Below are positions 1 to 5,710 of a stretch of 23,082 nt of DNA, piece after piece (position 1 is the stretch's first letter; the number at the start of each line of letters is the position of its first letter). The notes beneath the pieces were generated by a model, which saw only the letters and a program-made list of their open reading frames with translations, was not told the origin of the DNA and searched no databases. Source of the stretch: a virus; the IMG/VR virus record IMGVR_UViG_3300025093_000131, positions 1-23,082 of that record; one strand, written 5' to 3'. The position numbers were made by a program, and so were the translations under genes.

Positions 1-53
1 CTAATTTTTTTTATAATATTTTTATAATCTTCTGAATTTAAGTAATACCACAT
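1..53 (-). CDS. N-terminus of an unknown leftward gene (cut by window edge)
   Basis: An ATG at 51-53 on the minus strand opens a frame that stays open to the left edge, giving 17 visible codons beginning M-W-Y-Y-L-N-S-E-D-Y. The start is supported by a well-formed promoter at 69-100 and an A/T-rich leader without a Shine-Dalgarno sequence, as for the rightward genes in this window. Too little is visible to assign a function. Confidence 0.55.
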   Translation of the reverse strand, partial: MWYYLNSEDYKNIIKKI

Positions 54-68
54 AATAATTTATTTATA

Positions 69-100
69 CAAATATACAACTTTTTTTTTAAATATACAAG
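69..100 (-). promoter_or_regulatory. Bacteroidota-type promoter for the leftward partial gene
   Basis: On the minus strand CTTG (97-100) is followed, after exactly 20 bases, by TATATTTG (69-76), a perfect match to the TAnnTTTG box described for Bacteroidota sigma factors. The start codon lies 16 bases past the box. The 20-base spacer is the same as in the five rightward promoters of this window. Confidence 0.7.
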
Positions 101-293
101 CTTTTTCTTAAAAAGTTTTCAACCTCGATTTATCAGTTTATTTTTACTCACCCCTGCGGGGCTCGTAAAGTAATTTTTTTTAAGTTTTAACAAAAAGATA
201 ATTTACCTGTTCCAATAGGAGTGATTACCTAAAGTTTAGAAGCGTTTAAACTCATAGCTTCACCTCAGAGTATATTATGTATTGGTTTAAAGT
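101..293. other. AT-rich non-coding stretch with short inverted repeats
   Basis: I see no convincing reading frame here. It contains a small GC hairpin (CCCC 151-154, GGGG 158-161, loop TGC), followed about 12 bases later on the plus strand by a run of T. Two mutually exclusive stems lie at 233-252 (AGTTTA with TAAACT) and 239-261 (GAAGC with GCTTC). It may be the left part of the structured region that continues to 469, or simply intergenic sequence. Confidence 0.35.
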
Positions 294-469
294 TTACTAT
301 CGTTGTTATATATAAATATAAAGTTTTTTAGAAAACATAAAGAATATATGAAAAAAAAATACCCGGCACTAAATGAAAGGTCATTAACGATAGTAAGGCC
401 GGGTATTGAGTATAATTGAAGTGGTAAGGAAAGGTGAAATAGCAACAAAACACCCTGTAAACCACTTTG
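294..469. ncRNA. Candidate structured RNA with pseudoknot-forming repeats
   Basis: Several perfect inverted repeats interlock. TTACTATCGTT (294-304) is complementary to 386-396, AATACCCGGC (358-367) is complementary to 398-407, AATGA (372-376) pairs with TCATT (381-385), AAGTGGT (419-425) pairs with ACCACTT (461-467), and GGTG (433-436) pairs with CACC (451-454). The first two pairings cross, so they would form an H-type pseudoknot with the short hairpin in its loop. No protein frame covers the stretch. No known RNA family was recognised and the transcribed strand is uncertain. Part of it also works as a leftward terminator (351-407), which is the simpler explanation for that stem. Confidence 0.3.
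351..407 (-). terminator. Terminator downstream of the nucleotidyltransferase-like gene
   Basis: On the minus strand a 10-base-pair stem (398-407 with 358-367) is followed directly by seven more T (351-357). The 30-base loop is large but holds its own 5-base-pair hairpin (372-385). It lies about 80 bases past the stop codon of the leftward gene at 490. The stem plus U-tract fits an intrinsic terminator. The long loop lowers confidence. Confidence 0.5.
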
Positions 470-489
470 TATATATTATAACAAGTCAA

Positions 490-987
490 TTAGAATTTGT
501 CTAATTTGACACCCTTAAAAGTATAACCACGATTTAATCCCTTATAATAATTCTCGTGTGGTTCATACCAATCGTATCTCCATAGTTGTTCTCCAATCTG
601 TTCTATCTTATCTGCTTTGTATATAGAATGATAGACACCACCATTCCATTCTTTATAAAACTGATTATCAGGTCTTATCTTATAGAAAGGTTTAAATGGT
701 TTAGAATACCATTCACTAATAAATGCTATATCAATCAGTAAGTTGTGCTCAAATCCCTTTGTAATACACTCTGTAAAGAGTTCTGTGAGGGTTTCTAATG
801 GTGGTTGATGTTTATATACCATTACATCTACATCCCAAGTAGGAGAGTGTTTTTCAACACAATTACCAACAATGTATAATTGTGTATCAGTATTAAGAGA
901 ATCGTACCATCTTCTTATTTTTATATCAGTAGGTCTTTCCCACGCTTGATGTGTAGATATTCCACCCCACTTGCAAAAAAACTTCAT
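490..987 (-). CDS. Small nucleotidyltransferase-like protein
   Basis: The 165-residue product carries the hallmark of the polymerase-beta-like nucleotidyltransferase fold. A Gly-Asn (residues 41-42) in the glycine-turn position is followed by an Asp-Val-Asp-Val pair of metal-binding aspartates (about 52-55) and, after a helix-length gap, a third candidate aspartate in Leu-Leu-Ile-Asp-Ile (about 84-88). Such proteins transfer nucleotides to proteins, RNA or small molecules; the substrate here cannot be told. It stands alone, facing left, divergent from the early genes. The aromatic-rich C-terminal half (many Trp and Tyr) is not recognised. The A-rich start region has no Shine-Dalgarno sequence. 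The assignment rests on motif spacing only. Confidence 0.6.
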   Translation of the reverse strand: MKFFCKWGGISTHQAWERPTDIKIRRWYDSLNTDTQLYIVGNCVEKHSPTWDVDVMVYKHQPPLETLTELFTECITKGFEHNLLIDIAFISEWYSKPFKPFYKIRPDNQFYKEWNGGVYHSIYKADKIEQIGEQLWRYDWYEPHENYYKGLNRGYTFKGVKLDKF

Positions 988-993
988 AAATTA

Positions 994-1025
994 TTTGGAT
1001 TTCTCAATTATATTTCGTATATTAG
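994..1025 (+). promoter_or_regulatory. Rightward promoter P1
   Basis: TTTG (994-997), 20-base spacer, then TATATTAG (1018-1025). The predicted start point would fall near 1032, almost on an ATG at 1034 that opens only a 28-codon frame. It may add transcripts to the next gene or be a leftover copy of the cassette found at 1415-1446. Confidence 0.6.
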
Positions 1026-1034
1026 TATAACAAA
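1005..1034 (-). promoter_or_regulatory. Possible leftward promoter for the nucleotidyltransferase-like gene
   Basis: On the minus strand TTTG (1031-1034) and TATAATTG (1005-1012) are 18 bases apart, overlapping P1 on the other strand. The second box has one mismatch to TAnnTTTG and the spacing differs from the 20 bases used elsewhere. This is a weak candidate, listed because the gene needs a promoter in this short gap. Confidence 0.25.
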
Positions 1035-1080
1035 TGAGTAAAAAATATATGAAAAAAAGTGAAAAAAAAGTGTTAAAATA

Positions 1081-1112
1081 TTTGGAAATGTCAATTTTTT
1101 TTCGTATATTTA
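1081..1112 (+). promoter_or_regulatory. Rightward promoter P2
   Basis: TTTG (1081-1084), exactly 20 bases, TATATTTA (1105-1112). The A-rich leader to the ATG at 1149 has no Shine-Dalgarno sequence. The spacer shares its TTTCG end with the other rightward copies. Confidence 0.7.
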
Positions 1113-1148
1113 CATTGTAAATAAGTTAAAACATTAAAAATTAAAATT

Positions 1149-1433
1149 ATGACACATTTAGAACCTTATCAAATTATTAATTATTTGCATAATCGTGATG
1201 ATTATTATTATCATGGTATGTACAAAAAAGGAACTTGTTTCTTTTTTAAAAAAAATGATACTTGGTATGAATTGGCTATTAATATGAGAAACAACCAGTT
1301 TATATCTGCTAGTATTGAAACTTGTGGAGATATGGTCACACCATCTAAAATTATATCTACTACAAAATCTTATAGTAGATTACTAAAATTATTTGAAAAA
1401 AACTTCATAAATAATTTGGATATATCAAAATAA
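1149..1433 (+). CDS. Unknown 94-residue protein, first of the rightward module
   Basis: No family was recognised. The product is rich in Tyr, Asn and Lys, with an aromatic N-terminal third (Asp-Asp-Tyr-Tyr-Tyr-His) and two widely separated Cys; no membrane segment or signal peptide is apparent. The start is set by promoter P2 and the A-rich leader. The last dozen codons (from Lys-Asn-Phe-Ile onward) are built from the upstream part of the next promoter cassette: bases 1396-1448 nearly repeat 975-1027. The natural C-terminus may therefore have been replaced or extended when that cassette was copied in. Confidence 0.65.
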   Translation: MTHLEPYQIINYLHNRDDYYYHGMYKKGTCFFFKKNDTWYELAINMRNNQFISASIETCGDMVTPSKIISTTKSYSRLLKLFEKNFINNLDISK

Positions 1434-1446
1434 TTTCGTATATTAG
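1415..1446 (+). promoter_or_regulatory. Rightward promoter P3
   Basis: TTTG (1415-1418), 20-base spacer, TATATTAG (1439-1446), followed by an A/T-rich leader to the ATG at 1481. The upstream box lies inside the end of the preceding gene. With 27 bases of upstream flank it nearly repeats P1 (about 6 differences over 53 bases). Confidence 0.75.
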
Positions 1447-1480
1447 TAGTATAATAATTAAAACAATAAAAATTAAAACT

Positions 1481-2014
1481 ATGAGAAAAGAAATATCAGA
1501 ACAATTAGAAGAAATAACAAAGAACTATCCCAACCTAACCGAATTACAAGTGAAGGTAAATGAGGTGATAAAGTTGAATTTTGAAGATTGGGGTAATAAT
1601 AACCATAATAATGGTTTTAGAATACAACAACATATTGATGATATCCATTGGGGAGTAACCTTTGGAATGTTGGAAAACATTGGAAGAATAAGAGAATTAA
1701 ATAGAGAGCAAAACCACCCTCAAACAACCCTTCTGTTGAATCCATATTTAATGTGTGAAATAAGCAATGATGGGGAACACTACAACTTCATCTTATTCCC
1801 CATGAAGAATAATAGTTCTGAATCCTACTCTCCTATAAACTATTACAAACATCCAATTTCAGAGGGAAAACTTACCGAAGAAAAATTTGAGATGATTGTT
1901 AAAGAAATGGGAGTTGGAGTATTACAGAGAGATTATGGATATAACATGATGATACTTGAACGATTTGGAATTGTGGAGAGTGAAACAAAAGAATTAGAAA
2001 CAAGTGAAAATTAA
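1481..2014 (+). CDS. Unknown 177-residue protein
   Basis: No family was recognised. The product is acidic, begins with a predicted helix (Glu-rich, residues 3-30), has an Asn/His-rich turn (about 39-44) and ends in a Glu-rich tail. It looks soluble and globular, with no signal peptide or membrane segment. It follows promoter P3 and an A-rich leader, and is separated by five bases from the next small basic gene, so the two are probably co-transcribed. Confidence 0.7.
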   Translation: MRKEISEQLEEITKNYPNLTELQVKVNEVIKLNFEDWGNNNHNNGFRIQQHIDDIHWGVTFGMLENIGRIRELNREQNHPQTTLLLNPYLMCEISNDGEHYNFILFPMKNNSSESYSPINYYKHPISEGKLTEEKFEMIVKEMGVGVLQRDYGYNMMILERFGIVESETKELETSEN

Positions 2015-2019
2015 GAGAT

Positions 2020-2250
2020 ATGAAAAAACAAATTATTAAATCAATTAAAAAAAACTACAAATTATTAAAACCTGAATCGTTCAAATATGTTAGAACTGTA
2101 AGCACATGGTTATACATTGGAGGGCTTATAAAAGGACAAACTCCCTTTAGAAAAATTCAGCCATTAAAAGAGTGGTCAATAAAAGCACTACTTGATTTAT
2201 GGGTACGAATAATGTGGATTAAAACATTTAACAGAGGATTATATCTGTAA
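2020..2250 (+). CDS. Unknown 76-residue basic protein
   Basis: The product is strongly basic, with a Lys-rich N-terminus (Met-Lys-Lys-Gln, then Lys-Ser-Ile-Lys-Lys) and a Trp-rich C-terminal half that could form an amphipathic helix (about residues 50-68). It lies five bases after the preceding stop, so it is likely translated from the same message. The function is unknown; nucleic-acid or membrane-surface binding would fit the charge but is only a guess. Confidence 0.6.
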   Translation: MKKQIIKSIKKNYKLLKPESFKYVRTVSTWLYIGGLIKGQTPFRKIQPLKEWSIKALLDLWVRIMWIKTFNRGLYL

Positions 2251-2279
2251 AATAATTAAATAAATAAAAAATAAAACAA
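2251..2279 (+). promoter_or_regulatory. A/T-rich translation leader without its own promoter
   Basis: The stretch between the two genes repeats the AATTAAATAAATAAAA leader found after P4 and P5 and, less exactly, after P3, but here no promoter boxes precede it. This suggests that the leader itself has a role, probably ribosome loading in a host that does not rely on Shine-Dalgarno pairing. Confidence 0.45.
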
Positions 2280-2519
2280 ATGAGTAATACAATAGATAAA
2301 AAATTATTAGAACATATTCTTATAGATAGAATTACATCTTATATGAAAATGAACAGAGATTTACATAGAGATGATTATGAATACCAAAAGATATATGGAG
2401 AAAGAATTAGTGCAATGTATCATGTAATTGAAATTTTAAATGATACTGACAGATGGATAAGAAATATGGGTGATGCTAAATTAGAAAAGTTAGGATTAAA
2501 CATTGAAGATTATGAGTAA
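2280..2519 (+). CDS. Unknown 79-residue protein
   Basis: The small acidic, probably helical protein begins Met-Ser-Asn-Thr-Ile-Asp. No family was recognised. Its stop overlaps the start of the next gene by eight bases, indicating translational coupling. The next protein begins Met-Ser-Lys-Thr-Ile-Glu, almost the same, which may reflect copying of the start region. Confidence 0.65.
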   Translation: MSNTIDKKLLEHILIDRITSYMKMNRDLHRDDYEYQKIYGERISAMYHVIEILNDTDRWIRNMGDAKLEKLGLNIEDYE

Positions 2520-2835
2520 AACAATAGAACAACGAGTATTAGATTTAGAAAGAAGATTTTATCCTATTGAAACTTGCTTATACAAAAGTATGAAAGATGA
2601 GATAGAACAAGAAAAGAAAAAAGATATTGATGAGAATGGTATAGAATATCATACACAATTCACAATAGAAACTGATAAGGGTATTCATTCACCTAAAACC
2701 TTTTCAGTTAAAGCATATTCAACTGTACAAGCAATGTATTTTGCTAACAGAGATATTGTTTACCCTAATATGAATAAACTAAAACAAGAGGGTAAAATTA
2801 GATGGTGGAAAATAAATGAAAAAAAATGTGTATAA
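2512..2835 (+). CDS. Unknown 107-residue protein, coupled to the gene before it
   Basis: I place the start at the ATG at 2512 rather than at the TTG at 2503: an ATG is available, and the short ATGAGTAA overlap with the upstream stop is a typical coupling arrangement. The product has a charged helical N-terminal third, then an alternating pattern (residues about 45-85) suggesting a small beta sheet with one helix. No catalytic motif or family was recognised. Confidence 0.65.
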   Translation: MSKTIEQRVLDLERRFYPIETCLYKSMKDEIEQEKKKDIDENGIEYHTQFTIETDKGIHSPKTFSVKAYSTVQAMYFANRDIVYPNMNKLKQEGKIRWWKINEKKCV

Positions 2836-2837
2836 AA

Positions 2838-2869
2838 TTTGGAATTCTCATTTTTTTTTCGTATATTAG
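2838..2869 (+). promoter_or_regulatory. Rightward promoter P4
   Basis: TTTG (2838-2841), 20-base spacer containing a run of nine T, TATATTAG (2862-2869), followed by the A/T-rich leader before the ATG at 2903. The sequence after the second box is nearly identical to P5 through the first five codons of the downstream gene. Confidence 0.75.
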
Positions 2870-2902
2870 TAGTATAATAATTAAATAAATAAAATATAAA
2901 AA

Positions 2903-3166
2903 ATGGCAAACTTAAAATTAACATCAAAATTAACATTCAACGAAACAACTTACGAACTATGGAATTTCGGTCCTAATAAGTATCATCTTTTCATAGATGG
3001 TAATCCAACAACTTGGTATTTAGATTTCGATAATAAACACGAGTTTAATTTCTTTAAATTAGTTGATAGATTTAAGACTGAATATTCTTTACCATCATTC
3101 AATGGTGAAATAACTTTAACACTATTCAACCATATTATAACTAAAATCAATAGCACCAAAAGATAA
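2903..3166 (+). CDS. Unknown 87-residue protein
   Basis: The sequence begins Met-Ala-Asn-Leu-Lys and continues with alternating hydrophobic and polar residues rich in Thr, Phe and Trp, suggesting a small all-beta or mixed fold. No family was recognised. It has its own promoter (P4) and is followed by another promoter, so it is a single-gene unit. The first five codons match those of the next gene although the rest of the two proteins does not look related. Confidence 0.6.
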   Translation: MANLKLTSKLTFNETTYELWNFGPNKYHLFIDGNPTTWYLDFDNKHEFNFFKLVDRFKTEYSLPSFNGEITLTLFNHIITKINSTKR

Positions 3167-3183
3167 AAATAATTACGAAAATG

Positions 3184-3215
3184 CTTGGATATATCAAATA
3201 TTTTTCGTATATTAG
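3184..3215 (+). promoter_or_regulatory. Rightward promoter P5
   Basis: CTTG (3184-3187), 20-base spacer, TATATTAG (3208-3215), followed by the same leader as P4 and the ATG at 3242. Confidence 0.75.
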
Positions 3216-3241
3216 TAGTATAATAATTAAATAAATAAAAA

Positions 3242-3580
3242 ATGGCAAACTTAAAAACAAAATTACCTAATCCAAACAACCCAACTGCAATACAAGATTA
3301 TAGTGCATATTTTAAAAGATTGTGGAGAGATGAGTTTCACTTCGGTCAATCTAAACAAGAGTTAAGAGATAATGCAGATTCACTTTTAGAAGAGTATTTA
3401 AAATCTCACAAAGCTAATGCAAACTTTATGAACCAAGTAAATCATTTAGTGATAGCATTACAACGAGGTATAGATTTATTACAAACATATCAAGAACTTG
3501 ATAAGAAAACTATCAGTAAGGAATTAGATGGAATGCAAACAATATTAGATTATACTAAAAAAAATATTGTATGTGTATAA
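3242..3580 (+). CDS. Unknown 112-residue helical protein, last of the rightward module
   Basis: After the shared Met-Ala-Asn-Leu-Lys start, the protein is mostly predicted helix: a charged stretch (residues 20-60), then a Leu/Ile-rich helix (about 62-105) that could form a coiled coil or helical bundle. No membrane segment is seen. Two terminators follow within 110 bases. No family was recognised. Confidence 0.65.
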   Translation: MANLKTKLPNPNNPTAIQDYSAYFKRLWRDEFHFGQSKQELRDNADSLLEEYLKSHKANANFMNQVNHLVIALQRGIDLLQTYQELDKKTISKELDGMQTILDYTKKNIVCV

Positions 3581-3622
3581 AAAATAGGTTGAACTCAGCC
3601 CTTAATTGAGTTATTTAGTGAT

Positions 3623-3650
3623 GTCAGCAAAAGCTGGCGGTTTATTTTTT
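3623..3650 (+). terminator. Terminator of the rightward module (first)
   Basis: GTCAGC (3623-3628), loop AAAA, GCTGGC (3633-3638), six base pairs including one G-U, then a T-rich stretch (3641-3650). A weaker hairpin lies just before it (AACTCA 3592-3597 with TGAGTT 3607-3612). Confidence 0.75.
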
Positions 3651-3654
3651 GATT

Positions 3655-3691
3655 ACCCTCATCGTTTCGTACTATTCTCGGTGGGGGTTTT
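3655..3691 (+). terminator. Terminator of the rightward module (second)
   Basis: ACCCTCATCG (3655-3664) pairs over ten positions with CGGTGGGGGT (3679-3688), using two G-U pairs, and is followed by TTTT. The G-U pairs exist only in the rightward RNA; the leftward RNA would have A-C mismatches, so this stem favours stopping rightward transcription. No equally clear terminator is seen for the leftward late module, which ends at 3693. Confidence 0.55.
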
Positions 3692-3692
3692 C

Positions 3693-3983
3693 TTATTCTT
3701 CTGGTACACAATTAGGAACCATTCTACCACCCTTTGGCTTTAGTCCTATTGCAATATATCCTGATTGACAAGGGTTAGGTGATATAAGTTCTTCTTTGTT
3801 GCTTATATCCTTTAATTTTTGATTTACGATTGATTGTGTTGATTTGTTCATATTTCTATTCTCCCATATAGAGTAACAGATTGCAGTAGCTTGTTCTTCT
3901 CCTTTACCAGCTCCTATTTCAATAGGAATACATCTACCGATAAACTCTTGTTCTGTTTCTCCTCTTTTAATATTGATTGGCAT
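3693..3983 (-). CDS. Small protein made of two phage Cys-motif modules
   Basis: The 96 residues carry two short motifs that I recognise as recurrent appendages in tailed-phage head proteins. The first is a Glu-Phe-Ile-x-Arg-Cys segment with a following Ala-Ile-Cys-Tyr-Ser-Ile-Trp (Cys18 and Cys36). The second is Asn-Pro-Cys-x-x-Gly-Tyr with Gly-Leu-Lys-Pro-Lys and Val-Pro-Asn-Cys-Val-Pro (Cys72 and Cys92). Their biochemical role is not established as far as I know. Here they form a free-standing gene at the end of the late module, two bases after the previous stop, close to the prohead protease with which such motifs are often fused. A function in head maturation or capsid contacts is inference. 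Confidence 0.6.
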   Translation of the reverse strand: MPINIKRGETEQEFIGRCIPIEIGAGKGEEQATAICYSIWENRNMNKSTQSIVNQKLKDISNKEELISPNPCQSGYIAIGLKPKGGRMVPNCVPEE

Positions 3984-3985
3984 AA

Positions 3986-4339
3986 TTACTTAACTCTATA
4001 AAATTGTTGTCCTATCTTTACTTTATCTACTGTTCTTAAACGAATAGTTCTCCAATCACTATTTGTTTCACTCCATACCACCCACATATTTTGTCTAGCA
4101 AGTGTTCTCCTTCTCTTAACTACACCAGGTGATGAGTTAGGTAGTTTATCTCTTGTTTGTTCCATACGCCTCATCCTAGCACCATTTAACTTGGTAGACC
4201 AAACTCTCATAGATGTAAATTTAGTATTCTTAATCAATTTAATCATCTCACTACGAGTTAATTCAATTGCTGGTAATGCAAAGTGATAGGTAGTATCAAC
4301 TACCTTATTCATTACTTTTCTTACTAAATTATCTAACAT
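3986..4339 (-). CDS. Unknown 117-residue basic protein
   Basis: The product is highly basic, especially residues 45-85, where Arg and Lys cluster (Arg-Met-Arg-Arg, then Lys-Arg-Arg-Arg). The last third looks like a small beta unit ending Gln-Phe-Tyr-Arg-Val-Lys. No family was recognised. It sits in the tail of the late module between the small membrane protein and the Cys-motif protein. Nucleic-acid binding or a DNA-contacting head role is possible from charge alone. Confidence 0.6.
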   Translation of the reverse strand: MLDNLVRKVMNKVVDTTYHFALPAIELTRSEMIKLIKNTKFTSMRVWSTKLNGARMRRMEQTRDKLPNSSPGVVKRRRTLARQNMWVVWSETNSDWRTIRLRTVDKVKIGQQFYRVK

Positions 4340-4349
4340 CTCTCCTATC

Positions 4350-4520
4350 CTATTTTTGACCGAACCACCCTAATTTTTTAATAATCCATCTACCAACTAA
4401 ACCACCGATACCACCGACTATTCCTAAAAGAAAAGCCAATCCTATCTCATACAAAGTCATTGTCCAAATTGATGTGAGTGTAAACCCACTTATAAAAGAT
4501 ATTTTATTGTCCATATTCAT
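4350..4520 (-). CDS. 56-residue membrane protein, holin candidate
   Basis: The ATG at 4518-4520 overlaps the stop of the prohead protease gene by one base (TAATG); the frame ends with TAG at 4350. The product starts with a short charged stretch, has a mildly hydrophobic segment (about residues 8-22), then a glycine-rich hydrophobic segment (about 24-42, with repeated Gly-Gly and small residues). It ends with basic and aromatic residues (Arg, Lys-Lys, Trp). That topology fits a small one- or two-span membrane protein. Holin is one option, but no endolysin is visible beside it; a membrane contact in head or tail assembly is another. Confidence 0.6.
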   Translation of the reverse strand: MNMDNKISFISGFTLTSIWTMTLYEIGLAFLLGIVGGIGGLVGRWIIKKLGWFGQK

Positions 4521-5677
4521 TATTCTGGATGAGTTTCACAAGGCATATAGTATGTATCCCCTGTATCTATTTTATGTGCGTGAGAACCACTACAACCAAT
4601 CATCTCTGCAACTTCTTCTGCCATATCTTTTGTAGGAAATAAAATCTTTCTTGCATCTTCCATATTTGTAGAACCTGATATTGGAACACCTGCTTCACCA
4701 GGATATGTAGAATCTATTTGAGGTTCTTGGTTTTCTTCTAACTCTCCTAACTCTTTCAGTTTGTTTCTACTCCACGATAAAGCCGCTAAACCACCCCATA
4801 ATAAATACGAGATATTACCACACGCTTTACTGTCGTTTTGTTTTTGTCTATACACCCTCTCTGCTCTTGATAAGTAGGAGTACATGCGTTTTATCGTAGC
4901 TAATGAAATCGGTCTACCTTGTGCCAATTGTTGTGCTCTTACTTTGCCAACAGGTGTTGCACATTTATTACCACTCTTTTCGTTTAACTCAATACCCTTC
5001 TTTGCGTTGTTCTTAACACCAGAACCATAATCAGAGTATGATTCCATTTCTACTCTTTTATTATCTTTATATCTTTTATCTTCTTTTACAACTCTTCTTA
5101 TTTCGTTTAGTAGGTATTCTGCTTCTGCTTCAAGGATTTCTTCTACCTCTGGGTCTTTACTTGCGTGAACTAAATCGTGTGTGAATAGACCTTCTATACT
5201 AAATCCTTTTGTTTCACCTGATTTAACATAATCATTCCATACTTTATCATTATCAATCTTAAACATACCAACCCAAGTACCAACAGGTAAATTAAGACCG
5301 TAGGAGTTAGATTTATCTAATTTGGATGTCTTTATCCAACTCTCTACTAAAGTTACACCAGACACTTTCTTATCGTGTTCTAATGTAGAACTGGCTTGAT
5401 ATCCTTTCTTCAAATATCCTTGTGCTAACTTCTCTATTGTTTCAGGTTTAAAAAATACTTCATAAGGTTGTCCTTCACCATCTATACGAAGAATCTTTTT
5501 ATTAGGTATAAGAACTGGTCCTACTACTAATCTTTTTTCATTATCTATTCTTGAGAATTGTATTTTTTCTTTATCAAACCATACAAAATTACTTTCAATT
5601 GCAGGCTCCTCTACTAAAGATATAGCAAATACCTCATCTAAAAAATCATCATCTATGGTTAATTCAAATAGTTTCAT
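4520..5677 (-). CDS. Prohead protease of the XkdF type with C-terminal add-on domains
   Basis: Residues 1-170 match what is known of the XkdF-like serine protease family: an N-terminal Ile-Ser-Leu-Val-Glu-Glu-Pro-Ala-Ile, then Glu-His-Asp with candidate catalytic His101, and Gly-Phe-Ser-Ile-Glu-Gly with candidate Ser160. These proteases cut scaffold and capsid proteins during head maturation. After a charged linker (about 175-232) come two extra modules. Residues about 236-310 carry Ala-Thr-Pro-Val-Gly-x-x-Arg-Ala, a Met-Tyr-Ser-Tyr-Leu helix and Leu-Leu-Trp-Gly-Gly-x-Ala-Ala-x-Ser-Trp. The C-terminus (about 341-385) has Gly-Cys-Ser-Gly-x-His and Tyr-Tyr-Met-Pro-Cys. Both recur in phage head proteins. 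The position at the far end of the module, after the tape measure and about 13 kb from the capsid gene, is unusual. Confidence 0.85.
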   Translation of the reverse strand: MKLFELTIDDDFLDEVFAISLVEEPAIESNFVWFDKEKIQFSRIDNEKRLVVGPVLIPNKKILRIDGEGQPYEVFFKPETIEKLAQGYLKKGYQASSTLEHDKKVSGVTLVESWIKTSKLDKSNSYGLNLPVGTWVGMFKIDNDKVWNDYVKSGETKGFSIEGLFTHDLVHASKDPEVEEILEAEAEYLLNEIRRVVKEDKRYKDNKRVEMESYSDYGSGVKNNAKKGIELNEKSGNKCATPVGKVRAQQLAQGRPISLATIKRMYSYLSRAERVYRQKQNDSKACGNISYLLWGGLAALSWSRNKLKELGELEENQEPQIDSTYPGEAGVPISGSTNMEDARKILFPTKDMAEEVAEMIGCSGSHAHKIDTGDTYYMPCETHPE

Positions 5678-5710
5678 ATTATTTTAACAATTTTGTTTTA
5701 ATTTATACTA

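Noticed and set aside
361-404. A 7-base GC-rich pairing that looks like a tRNA acceptor stem
   Set aside because: The enclosed span is only about 44 bases and lacks D, anticodon and T arms; a terminator or structured RNA fits better.
1034-1120. A 28-codon frame starting right after promoter P1
   Set aside because: It is Lys-rich, runs through the whole of promoter P2 and ends within it; composition follows the AT-rich promoter. It could be a leaderless peptide but I cannot support it as a gene.
2503-2511. A TTG start three codons upstream of the 2512 ATG
   Set aside because: The ATG gives a typical short overlap with the preceding stop and needs no rare start codon.
2983-3279. A 98-codon minus-strand frame
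   Set aside because: It runs antisense through a rightward gene and promoter P5; its hydrophobic make-up arises from the AT-rich complement.
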